Below, piece by piece: positions 1 through 8,380 of a stretch of DNA of 64,000 bases. The stretch lies in NCBI GenBank assembly GCA_002506535.1, contig DAXT01000010.1, forward strand, positions 1-64,000, written 5' to 3'. Source of the stretch: Methanothrix harundinacea (GTDB taxonomy: Archaea; Halobacteriota; Methanosarcinia; Methanotrichales; Methanotrichaceae). Position 1 is the stretch's first letter. Each line of letters begins with the position of its first letter. The notes below the pieces were generated by a model. That model made no database searches, had not been told where the DNA came from, and saw only the letters and a program-made list of their open reading frames with translations. Made by a program: the position numbers and the translations under genes.

Positions 1-49
1 AGATCGCTGGTTAATAGAAATCCTCTGCAGAATAACGAGGAGGGATAAA

Positions 50-457
50 TTGCCATACAGGATTCCAGGAATTCCGGAATGCTGGGAAGATTTCGGTCTA
101 TGTATCCTTTTGCATATGGGCTTTCCCCTTTTGCCAATTATTTTTGAATATAGTAAAACAAATGCGATAAGCTTAGAATCGATAACGATAGTTGCATCAA
201 TGTATTCCATCGCCATTGGCGTTTCATCTCGAAACAAGCTTTTTTTTGGAATTACATTAGCAATAAGTATATTCTATGCATATGCATTTGGAATTATTTC
301 AGCAGGATCGACTATTTCAGGTGTTTTTGATCATCTCGCACGTTTTTCTATTGCATTTGTTTTTTTAGCACATGGGCTTGAAAGATACAATATCCATGTA
401 ATTGAGAGGACACCATTTCCTGCATGGACAGAAGTAAAGACGGTGATCAATCCTTGA
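50..457 (+). CDS. Small multi-pass membrane protein, unknown function
   Basis: A 135-residue hydrophobic protein with about four predicted membrane segments (near residues 15-32, 44-58, 63-84 and 92-111). The TTG start is chosen because a GAGGAGGG Shine-Dalgarno sequence ends a few bases upstream. Its 3' end overlaps the start of the next gene by 34 bp, so the two are probably co-translated. Base composition is much more AT-rich than the core genes of this window, which suggests acquisition by transfer. I do not recognise the family. Confidence 0.55.
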   Translation: MPYRIPGIPECWEDFGLCILLHMGFPLLPIIFEYSKTNAISLESITIVASMYSIAIGVSSRNKLFFGITLAISIFYAYAFGIISAGSTISGVFDHLARFSIAFVFLAHGLERYNIHVIERTPFPAWTEVKTVINP

Positions 458-1416
458 TAAGCTTTCTTGATCTAGTAGGTGTTATTATTGCACTTCTAAG
501 TGCTGCTTTGTTATTGATTAGTATAAATAATACATATCAAAAGAAAAAGGCCGAAAAGAAGTTTTTGACTACATTACTCTGTTTATTATATAAATCCTAT
601 GAAAATTCGAATTGTGATGTCACAGATGAAGATGAATTGATTAAAATAAATAAATTGTTGACCTTAATTAATAATATCAAAAGTGATATCAAAGTAAATC
701 TGCAAAAAGAGGTTAATCTGGATGAAAATGATACAAAAGATTTACTGAATAGTTTAGATGTGGCATTCAGAAATATGAATGCTGCTGATATAAGGGAAAT
801 TAGGGAAGGGCTATATCAACCATCTATTGCAGGACGGCTTAGCTATATCAATAAACTATTAGTGGAAGTTATTACAAAAGATAATCAAGAAGACGACATA
901 TTTCGGAGCAGAGTATGGTGGGGTGCACTAATGAATGGAATTTGGGATGGTGTAGGAAAATGGTATCTTATAAATAAAACAATGGAAGGAAATGGAATAT
1001 GGATTGCAGGAACGTTACGCGGGACATGGCATGTAAAAGGAAAATGGGAAACAAAAGGTAATGGGTATGGAGATTTTGAAGGAATAGGGGAGCTTATTTC
1101 TGACATAGGCTTTATGAACATCATTCAACGTGACATTATATTTTTAGGAAGTATTCTAGCCGTTTTAGTTTCCGCACTAACTTATTTTATCTTAAATGTT
1201 GTTGATATCACAGCTTTTATCATTTTTGTTCTTATCATAGCAATAACTATGATTGCAGTTATGTTTACGCAGTCAACTATGAGGGGAAAATTATGGTTAA
1301 TAGGAACATGGGAAGACGTTGGGACATATCGCATATTAAATGTTACAGGAGTTTGGAAACTCGGATATCATTCGGGTAAATGGGTCGGCAAAATGAAAGA
1401 CCCCTTACCTGTATAA
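424..1416 (+). CDS. Membrane protein with Gly-Trp repeat motifs, unknown function
   Basis: A 330-residue protein with one hydrophobic segment near the N-terminus (about residues 11-34) and a closely spaced pair near 238-282. Stretches rich in G-x-W motifs (for example GTWHVKGKW and GVWKLGYHSGKWVG) lie on both sides of the membrane pair and look like a short repeated beta-structure, loosely MORN-like. The central part (about 60-150) is charged and probably helical. It overlaps the preceding membrane gene and shares its AT-rich composition, so the pair looks like an acquired two-gene unit. No function can be assigned. Confidence 0.55.
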   Translation: MDRSKDGDQSLISFLDLVGVIIALLSAALLLISINNTYQKKKAEKKFLTTLLCLLYKSYENSNCDVTDEDELIKINKLLTLINNIKSDIKVNLQKEVNLDENDTKDLLNSLDVAFRNMNAADIREIREGLYQPSIAGRLSYINKLLVEVITKDNQEDDIFRSRVWWGALMNGIWDGVGKWYLINKTMEGNGIWIAGTLRGTWHVKGKWETKGNGYGDFEGIGELISDIGFMNIIQRDIIFLGSILAVLVSALTYFILNVVDITAFIIFVLIIAITMIAVMFTQSTMRGKLWLIGTWEDVGTYRILNVTGVWKLGYHSGKWVGKMKDPLPV

Positions 1417-1470
1417 TAACGTTCCTGCTCAAATTTCTGATCAGTTTTTTCATTTCCTTCCATTTATTTT

Positions 1471-2286
1471 TCACTCTCTTCCGTAAAGCGCCCCGCTCCG
1501 CTCGATCTTCTTCTCCACCCTCTCCCATTCCTTCGTTGCGAGGAAGCTCTCCTCCATGTACCCGACCGCCTTCTCGAACCTCTTCATGGGGAAGGCCATG
1601 GTCAGGACGTCGAGGGGGACGCAGGGCCGGGCCGATGGATCGAAGGTCCCCAGGACGACCTTCGGCCCGTCTTCCGGCTCGTCCTTCGCCTCGCCTTTCT
1701 CCTTCTCTTTCTGCTTCTGCTCTTCGAGCCACGGGTACAGGATGATGGAGCTGCATCCTGCGCCCATCGGGCAGATGACGCCGTTCGGATCGCTCTGGTC
1801 GAAGTTGGCGAGGGTGAAGAGGCCGGAGAGGACCTCAGGACGGGCGAAGAAGATCACGACCTCGGGCGCGTCCGCCTCTCCGAGCTGGTCCCACCGCTTG
1901 AAATGCATCTCCTTTCCCGCCGAGGAGAACTCGGGGATCGTCTTCTCCCAGGAGTCGACGATCTCCGGGGTCATTTTGTACCGCTCCCCTTCGAGGACCC
2001 CCGGCTTGCCGTAAGAGAGGAAGTACCGGAAGTCGGGCGGGCGCTCCGCGGAATATCCAGAATACATGAGCCCTCCGGGGCAGGAGATCGAATTCTCATC
2101 GAAGACGAGGGGCGTCCCCTTCCTGACCCGGTTGAGCTGGCATATGAGGCAGCTCCAGCCCTCCGGCGGCGGGACCTTCTCTACATCGGGGGATATCTCC
2201 CTGAGCTCCAAGGTTTTGGGAAGCTCCGCCCCGGGGAAGTATTTCTGCCACAATGAAGTGAACCGATCGCGGAGTACGATGTCCAT
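1471..2286 (-). CDS. DUF169 family protein
   Basis: A 271-residue protein resembling the DUF169 family of uncharacterised archaeal and bacterial proteins. It has an early CxxC (C46, C49 in WSCLICQ), a CPGG motif near residue 68 and a conserved VICPMGAGC block before the C-terminal third, which suggests metal or cluster binding. A lysine/glutamate-rich insertion lies around residues 188-206. A TATA-like CTTATAAC about 25 bases upstream of the ATG suggests a near-leaderless transcript. It is monocistronic and converges on the membrane-protein pair. DUF169 proteins often sit near methanogen redox genes, but no role is shown here. Confidence 0.75.
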   Translation of the reverse strand: MDIVLRDRFTSLWQKYFPGAELPKTLELREISPDVEKVPPPEGWSCLICQLNRVRKGTPLVFDENSISCPGGLMYSGYSAERPPDFRYFLSYGKPGVLEGERYKMTPEIVDSWEKTIPEFSSAGKEMHFKRWDQLGEADAPEVVIFFARPEVLSGLFTLANFDQSDPNGVICPMGAGCSSIILYPWLEEQKQKEKEKGEAKDEPEDGPKVVLGTFDPSARPCVPLDVLTMAFPMKRFEKAVGYMEESFLATKEWERVEKKIERSGALYGRE

Positions 2287-2987
2287 AGTAGATCAAATAT
2301 CTTGTAGTTATAAGCAGTTTACATTGGTCATCGGTTAAGGCTATTTTGATAGGTTTCCATGTAAAGAGTTATTCTTTTCATTATTGAATTATATTTCAAT
2401 ACCATCTCTGCCGTAAAAACCGATGTGATAAATGCCCTGTGTGTGGTATCTAAACCTGAAGGAGAACAGGTTTATCATATAAATTTTTAACTGTTTGTCT
2501 CAAAGAACCGCTATCGGCGGGCAATTCATTACGGTTTTTTGGCTTAACCGATGACCAATGAACCTAAACTCCGGGGCAATTAATAACCATGGTCCCACCG
2601 ATAGCGAAAAAACTTGATACCTAGTTAATAAAATTATAACTATATATCAGGCATAATTAGGCTTACTGTTGTCGTATTTAGCCCGCATGGTTATTAAACT
2701 TGCGGAGTTCAGGAATGAAGCAGTTTATCATTCTCCTGGAGGATCGGAGAAGATGAGCGCGAAAGGGGGGCGGGGACAGAGGTCGGGCGGCGCCGCTGTC
2801 GGGGCCGCCCGAAAGCGCGCCGGGGGCGCGTTGGAGAGCGCTGCGTAGAGCTTTGGAGGGAAAAGGGGGTCTGGGCTTCCCGCATCCCGCAATCCTGGGG
2901 GGCGGTGGCTGTGGGGTGTTGGACTAATAGCAGAAATCGATATTAGAGCAGAAAGGACCTATTTCTATCAGAACTGCGAGGTGAGGC
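2287..2987. other. 700-bp non-coding stretch with nested inverted repeats and GC-rich hairpins
   Basis: No convincing ORF lies here. The first 430 bases are AT-rich and hold three imperfect inverted-repeat pairs: 2322-2339 with 2543-2560 (18 bases identical), 2509-2520 with 2595-2606 (one mismatch), and 2561-2592 with 2686-2715. The last part (about 2750-2900) turns abruptly GC-rich and contains at least two stable hairpins: CGGGCGGC/GCCGCCCG near 2783-2810 and CGCGCC/GGCGCG near 2815-2829. It could be the scar of a mobile element, a structured RNA, or both. Confidence 0.5.
2322..2560. repeat. 18-bp inverted repeat pair (CTTAACCGATGACCAATG)
   Basis: The 18-mer CTTAACCGATGACCAATG reads on the minus strand at 2322-2339 and on the plus strand at 2543-2560, giving a perfect inverted repeat about 240 bp end to end. 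The left copy lies just upstream of the TATA-like box of the DUF169 gene. The distance is compatible with a small MITE or with paired operators. No target-site duplication was evident by eye. Confidence 0.6.
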
Positions 2988-3272
2988 TCATACTTGCTCG
3001 CTCGTGGTCTTGCTGAGATGAGTATTGAGCATAAGATTGAACATCTTCCCGTGGTTGGGGTATCGGAGGTGGATCAGTTCGTGCAGTACGATCTCTGCCC
3101 GATCTCTGCCGGATAGGTCTAGAATCGAGGGGTCGAAGGTCAGCCTTCCTTTGGATGAGCAACTGGCCCATTTCTTACTCATCTTCCTGATGTGGATCTC
3201 CTTGGGCTCAAGCCTCAGTTCCTTGGCCAGCCTCATGACCTCCTCTTTGAACTCTTCCTTGGTGAGCATCAC
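2988..3272 (-). CDS. YgjP-like (DUF45/M48-type) zinc metallopeptidase
   Basis: A compact 94-residue predicted metallopeptidase. It has the zinc motif H64-E65-L-I-H68 followed by H74 (HELIHLRYPNHG), and the upstream K-x-WASCS block typical of YgjP/DUF45 proteins. This is close to the minimal size of the domain. It overlaps the end of hsdR by 4 bp, so it is the last gene of the type I restriction operon. YgjP-like genes are recurrently found next to hsdR, but their job is not established; processing or turnover of the restriction subunit is a guess. Confidence 0.8.
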   Translation of the reverse strand: MMLTKEEFKEEVMRLAKELRLEPKEIHIRKMSKKWASCSSKGRLTFDPSILDLSGRDRAEIVLHELIHLRYPNHGKMFNLMLNTHLSKTTSEQV

Positions 3273-6199
3273 CCTGCACCCCCCTTCAGGTTCCGGATCA
3301 TCTTCTGGACCAGTTCGGTAGCCCTGGGTACGTTACTGATTCCAGATTGGAGAAGCACCTTGTAGAGCTCCTGTTTGACCTCTCTCTCGTGGGCCTCGCT
3401 CGTCCTCCAGTACGGGTACATATCTAGGACTTCGGACATCTGGTTGGCCTTGCTCTTGGGGTCATCCAGACCCTCATCCTTGAACTGCCAGAATATGGAG
3501 TAGACATCAGGAGACATGCCGGACTCCGCCTGCTCCTTCATGGCCGCCACCATCTCGCTGATGATCCTCTTCAGTTCGTTGAGAGCCTCCTGGCTGATCA
3601 ACTCCTTCTCCAGGGTGTCTGTGGTCTTGGCTTGCCTCTCCCGGAACCTCTGGACCACCGCCTCGGCCTTCTCGCCAATGGATATGAGGTACGGAGAGTT
3701 CTCGGCTCCAGTTTCAACCTTGTGATGGATGCTCTTGCCCAAGTTGAAGACCTTCTCGGTGCCCGATGCGTTGCTCTCTTCGATCAGCCTGAGGGTGTCC
3801 TCGTTAATCTCGTAGACTTCTAGCGTTGGACTTATGGGGCCGCTTGTGGTGTTTTTCTGGACTAGTTCTGCGGTCTTCTTGGAGAATTCCCTGTTCACGG
3901 GGGTACTCGGCTCATACGCCTCTTTCAGGATGCTGTACATTTTTCCCAGGGTCTCGAAGTCGCGGATGTAGGGGCGGAGGAAGGCGTCAGGCGATATGAT
4001 GTCGTAGAAGTCAGCTAGACCCTCGAAGAAGGCGTAGAACAGGTGCCTCCTCTCGTCGTCGTTGAAGTGGTCCAGCACCGCTTCGACTGCCGTGTCTCTC
4101 CTTTTGCCCTCCAAAATGGAGAGGTGTTCCCCTTTCGCTTTCTGCATCAGCTGGGCAAACTGTACCTTGAGAAGCTCAATGTCGTTGACGACGCCCTCGA
4201 TGTCCTGGGAGTCGAATGCCAGCGCCTTTTCCAGGTTCTCGAATATGCCCACGAAGTCCAGGACGAATCCAGAGGGCTTCTTCCTGCCGTCATCGTCTTC
4301 GTAGGGCCGGTTTACCCTGGCGATGGCCTGGAGGAGGACATGGTCTCTCATGGGCTTGTCCAGGTACATGCAGTAAAGGACAGGAGCATCGAAGCCTGTG
4401 AGGAGCTTCTCGGTCACGATCAGGATCTTGGGTAGCTGGTCAGGTTTCCTGAAGGCTTTCCTGACGGCCTTCTCGTCCTTGTCAGATAGGTGGTACTTCG
4501 CCATTTCGGGGCGATCGTCGGGGCCAGCGCTGTATACCACCTCGGAGTACTCTGGCGGGAGGTACTTGTCGAGAGCCTCCTTGTAGAGGGCGCAGGCTTG
4601 CCTGTCCACGGCCACCATGAAGGCCTTGTAGCCCAGGGGTTCAACGGTCTCTTTGTAGTGGTCGGCGACGTATCGGGCGACCTTGTCTACCCTATCTGGG
4701 CTCTTGAGCATGTTCTTCAGGTTCACTGCCTTCTTCAAGATCTTGTTCAGGTCGCTGATGTCACTGACGCCCTCGGCCTCCTTCAGGTCAAAAAACTCCT
4801 CCTCCAGGGTCTCCCTGTCGACTCTAAGCTCGTTGGGAGCGAGGGTGTAGTGCAAGGGGACGGTGGTCCTGTCCCGGATGGATTCGGATATGGAGTACTT
4901 GTCCAGGTACCCCTGGGGTGGATCGTCCTTGCCGAAGACGATGAAGGTCCCCGTACCGTAGACGGTCTTGTCGATGGGCGTCCCGGTGAATCCGAGGTAG
5001 GTGGCGTTGGGGAGGGCTCCCATCAGGTAGTTGCCGAGCGTGCCTCCGGTGCTCCTGTGGGCCTCGTCGGCCAGGACGAAGATGTTCTGCCTGATGTTGA
5101 TCCTCTCGGGGATGTAGTCGAACTTGTGGATCATGCTGACTATCAGGCCCCGCCTGTCGCTGGATAGGAGTTCCCGGAGGTGTTTCTTGCTCTGGACTAC
5201 CTCCACCCTCTCGATGCCCATGGCTTCGATGTTGCCGAATAGCTGGGACTCAAGCTCGTTTCTGTCCACCAGCATAATCACGGTAGGGTTGTGGAACCTG
5301 GGGTCTTGGATGATCTTCTGGGCTGCCACTATCATGGTGAAGGTCTTGCCAGATCCTTGGGTATGCCAGATGAGAGCCCGCTTCTTATCGGGGTCGAGGG
5401 ATCTATGGATGATCTTGTCAACAGCCTTCATCTGGTGGGGTCTCATGATTACCTTCTTCAGGTCGTCATCCTGTCTCGTGAAGAGGATGAAGTCGGTGAG
5501 GAGCTTGACCACCCGTTCTCGGTCGAAGAATGACTTGACCAGAGTCTCGAAGTTGCCCGCTGCATCTTCCTTCCAATTGAAGAGCCACTTGGCAGAAGTG
5601 TTCCAGGTGCCGCTGTAGTAGAATTGGATTATGTGGGTGATTGTATAGATCTGCTCCAGGGCCATCAGTTCCGGTCCCTGCCTATGGTATCTCTCTACCT
5701 GATCCAGTGCCGCAGCCATTCCTTCATGCTTCTTTGCGGACTTCGTCTCCGCCATAAGGACGGGGAAACCATTGATAAGGAAGACAATGTCCTGCCTGAT
5801 AGGCTTGGTCCCGCCGGTGAACCAGAACTCATCGGTAACGTGGAAGGTGTTGTTGTCGATGTTCTGGGTGTCGATGAACGTCACGTTCCTCTCTCTCTTC
5901 TCTGGGGGAACGAAGACCTGTTTCAGACCTTTGAGGTGCTGCCAGGCCATCAGGTTGCCCTCGATGTTCGGCCTGACCATCTCCAGCCTCTTGGCCAGGT
6001 CTTCGGCCATCTCTTTGGTCATGAAAGAGTTGAGCCGGAGCATCTGGTCGACGAAGAGGTCTTTGAAGATGGCACTATTCTGATTGTTATCTCTAATACT
6101 TAGGGCATCTTTTGGTTTGAGGTAGGTCCAGCCCATCTCAGTGGCGTAGTCGATGAGAGGGTCTTGCACTGAGTCCCTTTCACCACCAAGGTCGCTCAT
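3269..6199 (-). CDS. hsdR: Type I restriction enzyme R subunit (HsdR)
   Basis: A 976-residue ATP-dependent translocase/endonuclease subunit. The N-terminal nuclease has D137 and E151-x-K153 (MAETKSAK), the PD-(D/E)xK active site. The SF2 motor follows, with Walker A GSGKT at 282-286, DEAH at 378-381 and the TGTP motif soon after. The C-terminal region would dock on HsdM/HsdS. Length is normal for the family and no lesion is visible. It lies 10 bp downstream of the DUF3800 gene and overlaps the YgjP gene by 4 bp. With HsdM and HsdS it would cut DNA unmethylated at the HsdS target. Confidence 0.95.
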   Translation of the reverse strand: MSDLGGERDSVQDPLIDYATEMGWTYLKPKDALSIRDNNQNSAIFKDLFVDQMLRLNSFMTKEMAEDLAKRLEMVRPNIEGNLMAWQHLKGLKQVFVPPEKRERNVTFIDTQNIDNNTFHVTDEFWFTGGTKPIRQDIVFLINGFPVLMAETKSAKKHEGMAAALDQVERYHRQGPELMALEQIYTITHIIQFYYSGTWNTSAKWLFNWKEDAAGNFETLVKSFFDRERVVKLLTDFILFTRQDDDLKKVIMRPHQMKAVDKIIHRSLDPDKKRALIWHTQGSGKTFTMIVAAQKIIQDPRFHNPTVIMLVDRNELESQLFGNIEAMGIERVEVVQSKKHLRELLSSDRRGLIVSMIHKFDYIPERINIRQNIFVLADEAHRSTGGTLGNYLMGALPNATYLGFTGTPIDKTVYGTGTFIVFGKDDPPQGYLDKYSISESIRDRTTVPLHYTLAPNELRVDRETLEEEFFDLKEAEGVSDISDLNKILKKAVNLKNMLKSPDRVDKVARYVADHYKETVEPLGYKAFMVAVDRQACALYKEALDKYLPPEYSEVVYSAGPDDRPEMAKYHLSDKDEKAVRKAFRKPDQLPKILIVTEKLLTGFDAPVLYCMYLDKPMRDHVLLQAIARVNRPYEDDDGRKKPSGFVLDFVGIFENLEKALAFDSQDIEGVVNDIELLKVQFAQLMQKAKGEHLSILEGKRRDTAVEAVLDHFNDDERRHLFYAFFEGLADFYDIISPDAFLRPYIRDFETLGKMYSILKEAYEPSTPVNREFSKKTAELVQKNTTSGPISPTLEVYEINEDTLRLIEESNASGTEKVFNLGKSIHHKVETGAENSPYLISIGEKAEAVVQRFRERQAKTTDTLEKELISQEALNELKRIISEMVAAMKEQAESGMSPDVYSIFWQFKDEGLDDPKSKANQMSEVLDMYPYWRTSEAHEREVKQELYKVLLQSGISNVPRATELVQKMIRNLKGGAG

Positions 6200-6209
6200 T
6201 TTCTCACCT

Positions 6210-7085
6210 CTATTTTATCGGAGCCTTATCATTTTCAGTTTGTGGAGTATAAGGCCAAAAGTTAATCGGGTTTTTTTGTGGGGAAAAAGTGCGAAGACAT
6301 CGCTCTCCCGGTAGACTTACGCCCATCTTTCTCTCTTTGCATATCATATATAAATGGTGAATTACATCACATTTTTCTTTATCGCTACCGCTCAAGTGGG
6401 GGACTTCTCGTGGAATCAATAATTGTTGCCCAGTTTCTGTTCTATCCCATTCAACATATTTATCGTAATTAGACTTTGAATAAACGGCCATTCCTGCAAA
6501 CAGGTCAGCAATTTGAATGGTTACTTTTTCGTAAGAATCAGACTCCTCTATCTTATTAATGCTGAAGTTTATTTGTAGCCATAAATTGAAGGGGCTATCT
6601 GGCTTTGGCTCGGCTGATTCTATTCTAAATCCCTCTAAATTCAGAATCTGTGTAACAGTATCCCACTTTATGGCGGATTGCTTATCTGGGTATAGTTCCC
6701 AAACGCTTTTGCGTGGCCATCGCTTATTCAGAACATTCTTGAGTAAATGATAATACATACGCTGCAAATTAGCAAGATCATCTCTTCCTAAAATTTTATG
6801 TCGGCTGTCTTGTGTATCCCAGATCAATACATCTACACGTACCTTACCATCTTTAGCATATTGAATCACAATATCTACTAGATCTTTAGCGCAAAATCTT
6901 GTCTTGGCTGTTTTGAGTTTTTTCCACTTGAATTCGTCTACTCCTGATTGCTCTAATATCGTTCTGATATCATGTTCAAATTCTTGAAGCACCTCAATCG
7001 GAAGACTAACCATTCCAATTGACCTGTATCTACCGGTATTATATCCAGACTCGTCCGAAAAAGCACAGTGGGTAACCTCTCTCAT
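6210..7085 (-). CDS. DUF3800 protein embedded in the type I R-M operon
   Basis: A 291-residue protein with the DUF3800 signature near its start (FSDESG, D11-E12-S13 in the chosen frame) and later conserved acidic positions, consistent with the predicted RNase H-like nuclease fold of this family. The start at 7085 is chosen because its ATG overlaps the TGA of hsdS (ATGA); an ATG two codons upstream is also possible. Composition is more AT-rich than hsdR or hsdM. DUF3800 genes are frequent in defence islands and beside R-M genes. Its position between hsdS and hsdR suggests an accessory effector or modulator, which is an inference. Confidence 0.8.
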   Translation of the reverse strand: MREVTHCAFSDESGYNTGRYRSIGMVSLPIEVLQEFEHDIRTILEQSGVDEFKWKKLKTAKTRFCAKDLVDIVIQYAKDGKVRVDVLIWDTQDSRHKILGRDDLANLQRMYYHLLKNVLNKRWPRKSVWELYPDKQSAIKWDTVTQILNLEGFRIESAEPKPDSPFNLWLQINFSINKIEESDSYEKVTIQIADLFAGMAVYSKSNYDKYVEWDRTETGQQLLIPREVPHLSGSDKEKCDVIHHLYMICKERKMGVSLPGERCLRTFSPQKNPINFWPYTPQTENDKAPIK

Positions 7086-8380
7086 ACACATGCCTCTATA
7101 TGGTTTACCCGGATCTTTGCTGTCATGAGGTTCTGAAGAAGAGTCTGAAAGAGAGAGTCCAAAGCCGCTTTTTTGGTCTCCTGAGCTTCGATCTTTCTGT
7201 CAACTGAGGAGAGGATCTCGACTATTTGTTGTTGTTCTGCAAGTGAAGGCAGCGGTATCAATGTCCTTTTAACAGCACCTACATTCAGATGCTTTTGGGC
7301 CATTCCCGTCTCTGATGCCGAGGATTGGTCCTTACCTGCTTTTGAATTAAAGAATCTGCTGAGGTAATGGCTTCGTATCGTATCCTGATTAGGTCGTGCA
7401 ATTACAAGATCGATGCAGTTGGCACCTTCAAATTTCTGGGGAACTACACAAGCAGTTCCGGGATATCCGGTCCTAACTATCAAGACATCATCTTTTTGAA
7501 GACGAGACTTTGCAAGTTTAGATTGATTATCTACTTCAGAAATGAAAACCAAGTCCTTTAAGTTTAGATAATCTTCTCTAATATTAAATGATCTGAATGC
7601 CAAAACACCTTTGGGGACGTAATAACTTGAGGGACGAACAACAATACCAACCGTTATTGTCTTACATAAATCCTCACATCTGATTATATCCCACTCCTTG
7701 GGCACCATCCCGATCTCAGTCTCCTTCAGGGACACTTTATCTACTTCTTGGAGGGGCGCGGGTCCGTAGGTGAAGAGGTGCTTCATCATGGACATCTTCA
7801 GCGCCCTGGTGGCCTCGATAGCCGCTTCTGTCTTCTCCCTCGCCTCCTGGACTGAGGAGAGCACCCGAGCTATGGACTGCTGCTCAGAGAAAGGAGGATA
7901 AGATATAGAGAATTTTGCAAAGGTGCTTTTATTTACTATGGGAATCGCGGCTCTTCCTGCCAAAGAGGGTAACTCTGTAGAACGATGAGAAAGAGTATAA
8001 TATAAATATTGGGGGTCAGTATGTTCATCTGAAATTATTGCATTAATTTGCTGATTCGTAGCACTTTTTCCAGCATGTGTCATAGCTACTTTGCCTATTG
8101 TAGCTCCAATACATACAACTAGGACTGTATCAACAGGTAAACTTTTTGAGACTTCAAGACCTCTTTCCGAGAGCCATTTTTGAGTCGATATCACATATTT
8201 ATTTGTATTTATATCCCCCGGAGATATAAACATATATGGTCCACCATAATATTCTGGAACCGTAGTGCTTGGAGTTTTGCCTGTAATGATTTTCCCCACA
8301 TCATCCAATTTAACAACATCCCAATCCTCTGGTAAAGGTCCAAGTTCGGTCATCTTGAAGCCGTCAGGTACGTCGTTCAC
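7082..8380 (-). CDS. hsdS: Type I restriction-modification specificity subunit (HsdS)
   Basis: A 432-residue specificity subunit with the usual two-fold layout. Each of two target recognition domains is introduced by a GxxPxxW-type segment (LGPLPEDWDV and IGMVPKEWDI) and followed by a conserved helix (PFSEQQSIARVLSSV and SLAEQQQIVEILSSV). I choose the GTG at 8380, which overlaps the TGA of hsdM (GTGA) and is preceded by GGGGTGG; the longer reading frame from 8437 would run 60 bp into hsdM. The recognition domains are AT-rich compared with the conserved parts, as is common where these domains are swapped horizontally. The target sequence cannot be predicted. Confidence 0.92.
   Translation of the reverse strand: MNDVPDGFKMTELGPLPEDWDVVKLDDVGKIITGKTPSTTVPEYYGGPYMFISPGDINTNKYVISTQKWLSERGLEVSKSLPVDTVLVVCIGATIGKVAMTHAGKSATNQQINAIISDEHTDPQYLYYTLSHRSTELPSLAGRAAIPIVNKSTFAKFSISYPPFSEQQSIARVLSSVQEAREKTEAAIEATRALKMSMMKHLFTYGPAPLQEVDKVSLKETEIGMVPKEWDIIRCEDLCKTITVGIVVRPSSYYVPKGVLAFRSFNIREDYLNLKDLVFISEVDNQSKLAKSRLQKDDVLIVRTGYPGTACVVPQKFEGANCIDLVIARPNQDTIRSHYLSRFFNSKAGKDQSSASETGMAQKHLNVGAVKRTLIPLPSLAEQQQIVEILSSVDRKIEAQETKKAALDSLFQTLLQNLMTAKIRVNHIEACV

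Noticed and set aside
182..195. Another ATAAC-N4-GTT match in the first gene
   Set aside because: It lies inside an AT-rich coding sequence, not in a promoter, and is imperfect.
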